From the NCBI GenBank assembly GCA_033807695.1, contig CM066304.1:248001-312000 (forward strand): a stretch of DNA of 64,000 nt. Reading direction: 5' to 3'. A model generated the notes under the pieces. That model had not been told where the DNA came from, searched no databases, and saw only the letters and a list, made by a program, of their open reading frames with translations. Positions 32,213 through 44,148 of the stretch are shown here, in pieces (positions within the stretch are counted from its first letter, which is position 1; the number at the start of each line of letters is the position of its first letter). The position numbers and the translations under genes are program-made. The stretch is from Daedaleopsis sinensis. Taxonomy: Eukaryota > Basidiomycota > Agaricomycetes > Polyporales > Polyporaceae.

Positions 32213-35061
32213 GTACGCGCAAGCCCCACGGAGACGATCAGCACTGCCTCTTCCTTAAGTGAGTTCCACCATGCTAGCACACTTGGCTCTAGGAAACTTA
32301 CCGTGCACGCTGTCGATCTGCAGATCTTGTCTCTCGCAAGGACCGCGCGTCCAGAACGTTACATGCGGCGCATGGTGTGTCATCCCTGCCTCCCCCGGCT
32401 ATCCGTGCGCCGCTCACACCGACTGGCGAGGCCCGGGCAGCTGGCTCGTAGACCACGCGAGGTGCATGACGCTGTCTGCTTGACGTCCGCCCAAATGGTA
32501 CGTCATTCCTGTCGTGGTCTGAATCTTGGTCCTCCGTTGACAATGACATGCTTCAAGTACTACAAGGACCGGCTGCACTGAACACTTCGGACGTCCCTAG
32601 GCGAGTCGTCGCTGTGCTCACCGCTCTGCGCCACATCCCGTGAGAATGCTACGGAATGGATCTATACATGGAAGTGAGCACTGACGTCCATGCTGTCTGG
32701 TTCCGAAACTGACCATGTCACTCAGATCGGCGAGGTACGCGCATGGTCGCGATAGTCGACGCGGACTGGGACTTGCGAATTCCAGCCGCTGAGCTCACCG
32801 TGCACGCAGATCTCATCTTTCGCGCGAGGATGGCGCAGCGGAAGTTCCGGCCACCACGCCGTCGTGATAGAGCGCTTGATTGACATACGCCAAGCTCGGA
32901 GTCGTCAGTACGTCCACGCATCGCCCATCCCCGAAGCGTCGCTGACGAGCTAAGTACACGTCGGATGTGCGGCTGCCTATACGTCTTACGCGCGAAATGA
33001 CAGCGGTGGGTGCGGGTAGGGTGTGCGGCGCCGCGGCGCACGGGGCCGTACCAGTACCTCGGCGGGCGGGTATTGACTCGGATTCACCTGTGTGAATGCA
33101 TCTCAGTCGGACACGGACCGTACACACACCTGCCCTCTGCAAGCACGCGCGCTCGTGTGGTGCGTCATCTCTGTCTCCCGGGGTCGAGTATGCTGATCTA
33201 GATATCCAGGTGCGCCGTGCGAGGTCCTCGGCGGGCTCCATGGGAGCAGCAGGCCGATATCACGCGCCTACCCAACTCGTTCGCTGTCTGAGATGGCTGT
33301 TAGCGATTTGCTGGTCGCACCAGTCCACGGCACCCGCGACACAGCACGAATCGTCTCGTCCCTAGAACGCGAACGTGAGTCGACGCAAAGTCGTTCGCGC
33401 GCAATGTACTCATCTTTTGACATCATCGGATCTGCAAGACGAGCATGGCCCCAGGACGCGTTCCAACTTGTGGCTGGAGACATGACGGACGGTGAGTGTC
33501 ATTGCGCCACGTCTCTCGAGCAATCTGCTCACCTTCCACGTTCGGATACAGAGAGCCACCGCGCAGTCCTTTCCAAGCCGCGCGGCTCCCAGTGGTGACT
33601 CGGAGTCATCCAGGACCCCACTCGCCACTCTTGCTCATCTACGGCAGTCCGCGACGCGCCTCGTGTTGGAAATGCAACGGTCAGTCAACAAACCTACATC
33701 TTCCGTCCGATGTACTCAACTTCGACTGTACAGCGTCCGGATGGCATGTCCTCCCCCCGCCACCAGAGTCGGTCCCGCAGGAGTCGACGGCCCACGACCG
33801 ACTCGGACGAACTGGGCCCTGTGGATCGCCGAGAAGCACGCGTCCTGGGTGGCTAGAAACGCGATGGCCAGCGCAATCACAGCGCGCTCACCTTCATATC
33901 ACGGCCCTGCACGTTTGCGGCCCGCTACGAAGGTCGTCTCCGCCAGGAGATGCGGCCTGCATGTGTCGGCCACACCGCTTGTAGCCGTCCCTACCTACCG
34001 CTCTCATCCATCCACGCCCGCGAGTCCGCGAAGCGATCGCAATCGTTCCGGAATAGCGTGCCTGGCCCCGGAAGCTCGATTGTGAGTGAGCGTGACATAT
34101 TATTATCTATCGAGCGAGTGACTAGTACTTACCCTTGTATATCCTTCCACAAGCTGGCAGCCGCATCGTCAAACCGGCTTGTACCCACCCGGGATGTGCG
34201 ACGGCGACGCAGTGAAGGACGACACATCGCCGCCGCGACTCGGATCGTGCGCCGTTGGTCTCAGACGCAGAGACCGGAGGCTTGTCGAGGGTGGTGCCGT
34301 CAAGTCTCACGAACGGCGACTCGAGCGACGATGCCACGATGTACGATCTGTCGGGTTCAAGGTCAGCGGGTGCATTCGTCGTTCCTGAACCAGCGTTGAC
34401 GCACCTCAGAGTCCAGACGGGACACAGCTGGCTGGCCGCGCCCGACGCACGGTACTTCCTGCTGGATGGTGGATGCCATGCCTGCGTCGGATGCGCCCTC
34501 AGCGTGGGCCCGGGATGCGTCTCGAGCTCAAGAGGCCCACAACGTGACAGCGAGTCAGATAGAACGATGTGCGTGAGCAATGCGCTCACCTCCCGCCGTG
34601 CCATGAGCCCTGCATGCCCGCGTTGCGCCATCGGGACGTATGTCGCGGTGAGCGACACTGTGACACGCTCGCCGCTGCTCCTGGCTGTCTCCTGTACGAA
34701 CGGTCGGTCTCGACCGGCCTGGCGACAAGACCACAGCCGCCTCGGATGTTCCGACGGATCCCCGCGCCCTGAGGCCTGAACGTCGAAGACGCGGCGGTAA
34801 GCCACCGTGGCGTATATCCATCGCGCGACGCACTCACCTTTCCGTGTCCCTTGGCAGACCGACCGGGCCCGTCAGAACGGGGCGTGCTGGCAGCCTGAGC
34901 GCGGGACGAGCATCGCTTCGAACGGACGGCCCGGGGGTCGTGCGCCCTCCGAGGCTCCGCCCCGATCCGTGTCGCCGTCCATTCTGTGCTGTCGAAAACA
35001 AGGTCAGTGAGACGTGCATGTACCTCGGTCCCAGGGCGCTCACCTGGGAGGCGCAGCGCAG

Positions 35062-35834
35062 TCTGTTTTGCGGCGTCATGGACGTGTCCCGCCGAAGGAC
35101 CACCCCGAGCAGCGTGCCCGTTCGCTATCGACGCCGTGCGTCCGACTCGGAGACTGCGCCGACGGGGGCTTGCACTCTTCAGCGGCCATGCCGCGGGGCA
35201 ATCGCGCGAGCTTCGTGGGATGCAGACGCGCGCTGTCGCGCGGTCCGAGGCAGGGTGAGCAGGCGCAGGTGGGTCGTCAGGGATGCGAAACGGACGGCGC
35301 TCGGAGTCGATTGGGAATGGGGAGGGCGCGAACCGCGGCACATCCACCACAAAGCTCCGAGCCCCGGGCTGCGTGCATCTGTCCCTGCTGGTACGTCGCC
35401 GTCTGCGCGCATGCACGAACGTACAGCACACTCAAGAGTCACGCGAATTTGTTCGCCGGGTCAGAGCCTGCCAGAAAGACGCAGCGCACCTGGAAGGAAC
35501 ATCGCCTGTGGCCGCCGTCCCACCCTGTGCCATGGACGAGTCGCAACAACGTTCCCGAGTGTCTAGTTGCGATGCTCTGCATGTCGTCGGCAAGGACCGT
35601 CTCTGCGTCCTCGAATTCGCTGAGGGCACTCACTCCCGAGTCCCGCATGCGCAGGCGAGTACGCGTGGCTCCCGGCGTGAAGCGAAGAGCTTACGAGCGT
35701 GCGGTCGTGTCCCGGACTATCGGCGGCGCAGGCGTGCCAGTTCTCGCACACAGGAACACGACGAGTGTTGCGCGCGTGAGTATCTCATTGCGCGGTGTGT
35801 GAACTATGTGAAAGTGCTCACCGTTTGGCAGTAG
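35062..35834 (+). pseudogene. Candidate gene Q, unit 2, same 194-bp deletion
   Basis: Identical deletion junction to unit 1, so the two units share one event or were homogenised afterwards. Confidence 0.4.
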
Positions 35835-36812
35835 GCTCGCGTCTCCACGCCCAACGTCCGGGTCGTTTCGGCCACAAGGCAACGCGCGTACGCGCTCGGA
35901 CGACGCGCACTTGATCCCTGTGGTGAGTGCGTTGGGCATCTGACTTGTGAAGGCGGCGAGCTCATGGCAGCATGAATGGCTGCTCGCGCATAGTGGGGAG
36001 CCGACGACGGGCTTTGTGTGGTCATATCCGAGGGCATATATGTGCCGGCCCTGCTGGGTGATGTCAGGGAAAAGTCTGACATGATCAGTACACGGCCAGG
36101 CGCACGGGCGGGTGGTACAAGGGTGCGAATAGAGTATGGGTGATGGAGTGTGCGAGGTGGGGCGAGACAGCGTGCTTGAAGCGGACTTGAAAGTGCGTGT
36201 CGGACACTGGAATCGGATCGTGGCGGACGCGCGATGCGGCACAAACGTTACAGGATGGGTAGATGTTAGCATACAAGCGGCCCATAGACGGTACATACTG
36301 AGGTCAGTAGCTGCTTGGAACGATGGTGATGCCGCGGGGAATGGTACGGCACAGCGTGGAGGTGGGACGTGCGGGGTCCCGGGTCTGCAGGGAGCTGGAG
36401 AGCGTCGTTGGGAGCCCATCAAGCGGGACGGATGGAGGTCTTGGGTCCGAGAGTAACGGGGTGCGCAGATATGCGAGTGCGGATGACAGCAGAGGAGCGA
36501 TTGAGGCAGACAACGTCCAGAGGACTCCAGACAAGAGCAGCTATGGACGAGAGTCTCTCCGAGAGTGCAACTGGGGCCCTGTCCCCACTGGGAGACGCGC
36601 AACGCGTCCCGCCCTGCCACGTGATCGCTCCGCAATCCATCGCGCACTGCAGTCGAGGACGAGGCGTCGACGGCTCTGCGACCTGCTCGAAACGGTGCCC
36701 GCGTCCTCCCCAGCGCTGCCCGCGTCCTCCCCAGCGCTGCCATGGCGGTTAGACGCACCTCCCCCGCCTTGATCAGCCCTCCCGCCCCCGACACCCATGT
36801 CTGCCTGCCAGC

Positions 36813-37985
36813 ATGTCCCTGTCCACCATGCGGCAGGCTCGTGCGGTCCTGTCCAGGCTGCTTTCCCTCACTCTCCTTCACCTCTTGCTGCTCCTTCTCC
36901 CCGGCACCGCACGCGCAGTGCTCAACATCACCCTCCAGGACACCGCGTCCCAGATCATCTACAGCCCGCCCGCTTGCGGCTTGACCCTATCTTCGGCTGG
37001 CACCGAGGTATGCAACAGCTCCTGGTATGTCTCAGCCCGGTCCCGCCTCTGTCGTCATACTCCCACTCTTATGAACGGTGAACAACGCCTTCCTTTCGCG
37101 ATCGTGATCGCTCATTCGTTCTAGGCGTATTCTAGCTTCACCGAACGCTTCCGACGGCACGGTCACCTCCACCACGGGCTCGACGAATGCTAGCGGAGGC
37201 TTCATACCCCAGCTGTTTCTTACTGTCAGAGGTATGTCCTTATACATGTCACGGCCATCGACTCCAGCAACGTGCTCATCACAATTGCATGTCGCGTGCC
37301 CAACATTTCCAGCGTTGTCGCTGGACATCAAGACCCTGCCTGGCTCTAACGCGACCGTCAATGTCTCCGTGTCCACGCAAGATCCAGTCGTGTCCGTCAC
37401 GGCTCAGCTCAACTCATCAGTACAGCCCATCACGATCGTCGGCTTGGTCGAGGACAGGCTCACGACACTCGCCCTCACATTCGACCAATCGGAGGGTCCG
37501 ACAGTGCTCGCCATCGACTCCATCGTGCTCACCATCTCCGACAACAAGTGAGTCCACAACGACTCAGCGAACGGCCTTTCTTCTCAGACGGCACTCTTGT
37601 CCGCGCCCCCAGCCAACGTCCGGCATGTTGGCAGGCTGGGTCCGGGACAAGACGCCGTCCGAGAGGAATGTCTACTCGAACCCCCATGTTCATGTCACTC
37701 ACCCTTCCGGCGTCCCCTAGCACGACGCCATTCGTTGCACCCTCTCCGCCCGCGACCACCGCGCTCCCGCCCGCGACCCCGTCGATCGTTATACCCAGCC
37801 CGACAGGCACCTCCAGCGCCGCGCGTGGCCAGTCCAGCGGGGACGTCGCCGCGGAGACCCTCGGCGCCCTGCTCGGGGGCGTCCTCCTCGCCGGGGCGAT
37901 CTTCCTCGTCGTGTGGGCCTACCACAGACGACGGCGACGGCGCCGAGCTCTGCAGCCCCCCGCGCCCGCACAGGCAGAGGCATGA
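36813..37985 (+). CDS. Type I single-pass membrane protein, copy 2
   Basis: Same four-exon structure as copy 1, shifted by 10,487 bp (36813-37024, 37125-37231, 37313-37547, 37613-37985). No difference from copy 1 in the coding frame was noticed by eye. Signal peptide, sequons, stalk, transmembrane helix and arginine-rich tail are all intact, so this is a very recent or gene-converted duplicate of copy 1. Confidence 0.78.
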
Positions 37986-38700
37986 TACCCCGGCTGCGCT
38001 TCAAGTTCGTTCGCCTGACGCCCCCTCACTCGCCGCTCCGTTGCGCCCCTACATCGACACTCGAATTCGTATACCAAGCTGAAGCCGCACACTCCCTGTA
38101 CATCACCACGCACGCATAGACTCTGTATCTGTATCGTAGGCACACTATAGTGGGAACTAGGACACAAACTAATCTGTACACCTTATTGGACGAATCATTG
38201 CTCGCGTGTCTTCAGGGACCCTCCGACGCCGACTGCCTTAATTGAGCGGTTGCCCGGCTTCGATTTGCAGAAGTTGATGTTCGGTACGCCATAACCATCG
38301 GCGTCACCCCGCGCAGTGGCTCCGTCATGCGAACGAACGTCGGCCATCCATTGATTCAGGATGCACTGCCATGCGTATAGTATGCGTAGCTTGGATCCAT
38401 TGGAACATCGCTTCCGCTTGCTAGGTCCGCGAGCGGCTCGAAGCCGAGGAATGCTGTGCAGCGCGACTCGGCGTTGAGTAGAGGGCGGGCGCGGGCTGCC
38501 TGCCTTGGAAAGAATTCGTAAGTTAGGGAGATTTCCAGGCTGTAGTACGCACAGGGGGATGTGTCCTCTATGGTGTGCTCAGCGCGGGGGGACAGCTTGC
38601 GATCGGACGGGGACAGCTTGCGATCGGACAGCGAGAGAGCGAGTCGGGCTTCCACACAGCGTGTAGTATTAGTATTGAACTCGACTAGAATACATGTAGG

Positions 38701-39555
38701 CTACACGGAAACGAGCCTCTCCTCACTCGGATTTCTTGCAGACAGACCCGCTCGGAATCCACCCAAAAACACGTCTCGCGAACGGGCGCCTATCCACCGT
38801 CCCTGCTTGTTCCCGACCGCCATGTCGACATCCCCGTCTTCCCTTGTTGCATCTTGGCTGGCACTCTCGAGTCGAGCGACAACTTGCTCTGCGCGATGCC
38901 TACGACGCAGTGAGCTGGTCAGCACAGTTCTTTAAGACTCGGAGCCAGAGGCCTGATCTGGTCTCTGGAGACATCGGACCTAGCTGTCCGAGCCTGCGCT
39001 AGAACAAATCTGCTTGCACGAGTCTGCGACTCAGAAAACACATATCTGCGCTTATAGCTGCTCTGGAGGCGGTACCCGACCTACGAGCTTGTGAACTCAT
39101 GCCCACGAGACTGCTCACCTCGCCACCTCGAGGTGCGAGCAGGTCACTCCGACTCGGATCCAAAGCTAGGCTCCACCCATGGTCTCTCCGCCGTTCGCAG
39201 ATCACAACTTTGGCGACTCACCTGACGTGCCGACTGCGGTCACTGGTGGCTTGTGGACTATGGTGCTCCAGCCGGCGACTCGGTGCAAGTGAACTTCGTT
39301 GCAGTGTGCGCTTGTGAATCTGACCGGCCCGTCTTCAAGTTGTGCTCCTCGAGGCATGAGCGCTGAGCAGTGAATCCGGCTCACCTTGACAGCTTTAGGC
39401 AGGAGCCGGTCTCTTATGCGAACAGGTCCTTGGTCTCTGTCCATGGGTCCAAAAGACATGTCCGGCTCAGCATCCCGAATACAAGTGACGTGCCACACTC
39501 GACTCACCATGCTGTTCCACTGATTTCTCCTCCATCCCCAGATCCAGTCTTCCAT
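38701..39555 (-). CDS. Candidate spliced gene N, unit 2
   Basis: Copy of 28193-29047, essentially identical. Confidence 0.38.
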
Positions 39556-40397
39556 CTCCAAGCTGTCGAGAGAGGATTGCACTCACTGGCACGGACACTG
39601 TACCGTGACTTTGGAGGTCAGGCGTGACAACCAGCCGACAGAACCTTCAGTCGAGCCAACGTGCTGTATGGGAAGCTCATCAGCGTGCGATCGAGCAGTG
39701 GGTCAGGAAGACTACTTGCACAGATGTGAGCTCCCTGGGCCGCCGCTGTGGTCCGAGAGTGAAGCTCACCCACAGAGCCACCGGGATGGATGGAAAACAC
39801 CGTCTACATGGTCCTTTGTACCGTGACGTACGTGGTCAAGTTAACTCTCGCCTAGAGAGTTACTGTTGAACTACTCACCAGGCTCGCCCGGGAATCCACA
39901 CCACACCCTCGTGAACATGCTCATCGGCGCAGAATGACTTGGAGACAGAGCCTGTCAAGCTCATGCCGTCTACCGCAGTCGTGTAGAAAATAAAGACCAC
40001 ACACATCTATATATTCTGCTGCTTCCTTGCAGTACCATCAAGCAATGAGGCCTGCTTGTCGTCGACGCAGCAGCGCTTCAAGTGGTGTGGACAGTGACAG
40101 TGACAGTGAGCACATTCAGACTAGGATGGACCGGATGAGGACGTGGGGGAAAGAGTGAGAGGTGGGACAAGCACAAACTCCAGATTGTCTAACCTTTGGG
40201 TGATCCGAGTCTGCGCAGAGTCCGAGTGACTGAGTCGCGTGACAAGATGGTCCAGCGCTGAGGTCAAACACTATCGGGAAACAGTCGCTTCGCTGTGTCC
40301 TGATTGAGTTTGACCTCATATTCTGGACTGTAAATAAGCTCCGTCTCCGCTCCTGTCCACAGTTCAAGTGCCTCCATCATTGCTCGATGGGCGCATT

Positions 40398-41817
40398 CAC
40401 CTGTACGTGGCAGATGGATCGATCCCCGTCTGTGATAACAGTCCCGGTGGATCTATCCTCATCTGTAGCCACAGATGGGTGTTTCAGCCTATTAAAGGCA
40501 TTCATTGCGTCAGCATTTAAACGCGCTACATAGGGTGCAACAAATGCACTTACTCCATCAGGAATGTCTTCGCATAGGACGTGTTTTAAACAGATAACCA
40601 TATTGGTAACCTAGCATACATGCCCCGCGCGCCTGATGACATTATGCGTGAGACTCATGCGTGTCACTCTACCCCCGGTGCGACAACTGTCTGGTTGCTG
40701 GTACTAGTGGGTATCTAACACACACATAGAGCTACTGCTAGCAGGGCCAGCTGTCGTATTGAGAGTCCAAGCTGTATGCGATAGGGAGTCCGACAGGATA
40801 TGATGTACGAATAGGAATGATAGCTTCCATAAGTAGTTCAGTAACAGCTATTAATATCCGTCTGGTAAGCTTGAACCGCCGGATTAGCCCAGCCAATGAG
40901 GGCCCGAATAACGATATGACACTCATAACATATAACCTTGGAAAATGACAAACTGAATTGCTCCTCATGTACATCTATAGAAACTCATCAGAAAAGCGAA
41001 TTCAAATGTACATCCATGGCACACAAGACAGATAGTGTTTTCTACCCCGGAACTACTAGGTAACATGGGTATGTCTCGATCTACAGTGAAGGGACAGTTA
41101 TGCGCACTAAGTATTGTGAGGGCCCGGTTGCTCTAGTACCGTCACTTCCTCACCTTACTACCGTATGCCCGGCCTCTAGTGTCATGTATATATGATTGTT
41201 GAGTAACTCATTCGCATCAGTGCATGCTTTTGACTGACCTAACTACATCTAACAGGCTACTTTTACATTCTATGCCACAACCGGACTCTGAGGCCCGGAT
41301 ATCAAGCTGCTACCAGCCATACTATTGTGACCGGGAAAGCTGGCCCGGGCATCTTCAAGTGACCAGTTGGTAAGTGTCCGAGCATTCTCTTACATGTAAG
41401 ACCTTGTATCAGTGGGGATAGGTACTGCCCGGCAGTACACTAGTACTAGTAGGTAGCATCTCTATTAGGCTAGTGTGCCACCTCGACAGGAGTATATATG
41501 GTTGCTACTGATATATGTAGTACCACATGCACTTATAGCCTATCCATAGTGTTAATTGTTGCAAGATGAGTGGCAGGAAAGCAGTACCGGGAAAGGGATA
41601 CTGTCAAATGGATGAGCGCGTATCCAATTCACAGCCATAGAATGAGTAGCCAAATGGGGTATGTGTCCGAATCAGGACACATGCTGCCAGTTCGCACACG
41701 ATCAGCAAATATTACTCAGAGGGATAGATTACAGATGCATCTGTGGCTACAGACGAGGATAGATCCCCCTGTACTGTTATTACAGGTGTAGGATCTATCC
41801 AAATGACATAAAGGCCT
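40398..41817. mobile_element. Non-autonomous hAT-like element (1.42 kb)
   Basis: Present only in unit 2. Flanked by ggcgcatt at 40390-40397 and 41818-41825 (one base ambiguous), with a single uninterrupted copy in units 1 and 3. The terminal ~80 bp are imperfect inverted repeats sharing blocks such as gataacag/aataacag, gggatctatcc and tctgtagccacagatg. The interior is AT-richer than its surroundings and has no convincing gene. An 8-bp duplication and a CA-start fit the hAT superfamily. The transposase that moves it must be elsewhere. Confidence 0.8.
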
Positions 41818-42795
41818 GGCGCATTACACTCTGTCTTCAAGTGACATTGCACGCGAGAGAGCATGAAGCAGATATGGGCTGTGAGCAGACGTGCAACTGG
41901 CCGGAACATAGCTAGGATAAGCGGTGGGAGGGAAATATCAAGGTGGAGCCATACAACAATATGGGTGCATTAATGCTCCGTCCGCTTGGCAATTCATCCG
42001 CTTGGCAATTTGTCCGCTTGGCAATTTGTCGGGTACTTACACCTGGGGCTGCAGGTATAATCACACCGTCCGGGAACAATGATCCATCCTCTGCACTGAC
42101 AAGCTCCTGCACGCACATATCTGTTTTCACATTGAGAAGCTTTGAGGTATGCGCACATAACAGAGAGATTGAGAAGCATGCTGAGTGCGCGGAATTTTGG
42201 CTGGTCAAGAACACTACTGATTTGTGGTATGATCCGTGACCCGGAACTCAAGCATCGGCAGGAAGTTAGATCCAACCGTGACCGCTCATGATTTGTCCCC
42301 TTTACATGATTGCTTCCGAGTCCCGTCCTCTTCGTCATTACCTATAGCTTCGTGCGACATCAGGGTGTTGAGAACTACAGCAATCCTCCGGTCCTAGTCA
42401 CTATAGTCAACACACTGGGGGATGAGGGATGATGATCTAAAGTGCATTGCTCGATGATACTACTACAGTAGCATACGGAAAAGCATCTGTCATACACCCT
42501 CGCTGTCCAGCATTGTAGAGCTCGAGTGCACGATATCATACACTGCGGAGAACCATGCCGACTCCCGAGCGAGCGAGGAGGAGGAAGCGAGAGTCCGTGA
42601 GTCGGAGATTACAGATGAGCGCTTGAAATGCTCGGCCACCTCGGATACTCTTTTCGGAAAGCGCTACTGAACACCCGCCTACGAATCTGCCGAGCCCTTC
42701 AACATACAGATTGTCGCCGACTCACAGCACTAGAATCATACTCACACAGCTAGTAAGACTAATCTATAGATTTCTAGGTACATACTCATACTCTT

Positions 42796-43100
42796 ATGAA
42801 TGCACAGACACACCGGACTCTCTCCATGCCACATCACTGGTATATCGGCTCTTCATCCTTTGAACACAGCTCGAATCCGTCCGTCCACGCCATGCAGGGC
42901 TTCAGAGATGGTACATCAGCTAGCGCTCAGACGGTATACTGATTCTGCTGAACATGTCAGTACCATTCAACATGCAGGAAGCCCGGGAATGGCTGCAGAG
43001 ACCCGGAACGGTCTTCCGCACCCCATCCTCCATCCCTGAGTCCCCAGAATACGTTCGCCCGCCCGCCCACTACGCATCTCCAACAGCCGAGCGCTCGTAA
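42796..43100 (+). CDS. Short two-exon ORF, copy at the unit 2/3 junction
   Basis: Same two exons and intron as 30860-31164. Confidence 0.33.
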
Positions 43101-43531
43101 CTGCCAAGCGCACGCTAGTACCTTCGGATCTATCGCGAAAGCGACGAATATGTTGCAAGTGTTCATCCTCCGCCGAATCCACGCGGGCTCTGTCCGTCTC
43201 GGTCGCACGTCCCGTTCACCCCAATTTTCTCTAGGCGGCGACTCGCTGGCATGATGACTCGCTAGGGTACGTTACGCTCCGTGTGCCGGAGATGTACGTA
43301 CGTTCCGGCGAGGCGGGACTTGTGCACGGACCACGTCTGGGGAGGATAAGTACTCTGGGCACTCGGAGGCGAACCACATCCCCCAACACCTTCCTCCACC
43401 TTGCAGTCGCCTCTTCCCCCTCGTACCACAACCACCGGCCTGCTCGTCGTGTCTGTTGTACATCTCTTATGTGGGTGCATATTGTCCATCCTCGCGGCGA
43501 CGCTGACATCTTCCCCTTCAATCATTCGCAG

Positions 43532-44148
43532 ACCGGGGACCTGGACAAGCATATGTGGCACGCTCAGGTGAGTCTTTCCCCATCATGTTCAAATGTACTT
43601 ATGCTCATATTCTATCATCAGTATGCACTCTCGTGTATATACAACAGGTGTTCAGCAGACCGTTCGACGTCGCCGACTTCGCACTGTCTCCCACCCATGT
43701 CATCGAGGACCGCATCCGAGTCTGTACCGACTGTACGTACCTGAGTCAGTCACCTTGGATGTCCTCGTACTCACGTTGCGGGTCCGTAGTGTCACGCAGC
43801 CAACACTCTTCTATCGGTGAGTTCGAGTCGTCAGTGTGCTGTCATGGCAGACGCTTGACATGAACGCTATTCGTCTGCAGATCTCGTCTCTCACGAGGGC
43901 TGTGCAGCCAGACGGATCTGCTCGGCCGGTGCATCGCGACCGCAACGCTCGCATCGACTGGCGAGGTGCTAGCTCATCATCGCCGCTCGATGTTCCACTG
44001 GGTAAGCCGCTCCTGTGGGGGTCATGATCCCGGGCCACTGTTGAATGTCGTCACACTCGCAGGACGGGTCCGATGTAGAACACGCAACGTACCGTGTGTA
44101 CATGGTCGTGCGTCGGTCTCCAAGGAGTCTACGTCCACATGCACTGAG
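43532..44148 (+). CDS. Candidate spliced gene P, unit 3
   Basis: Third copy of the same five-exon chain, open throughout. No family is recognised. Confidence 0.33.

Larger units (their letters stand above)
31026..42961. repeat. Tandem segmental duplication, unit 2
   Basis: Full-length direct repeat of unit 1, nearly identical by eye. It is longer than unit 3 because of a 1.42-kb hAT-like insertion at 40398-41817, and it lacks the KDZ insertion (empty site at 34710-34717). It carries the 194-bp deletion of candidate gene Q seen in unit 1. It shares with unit 3 a 21-bp tandem duplication near 38600 that unit 1 lacks, so its right half is a mosaic. Confidence 0.95.
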
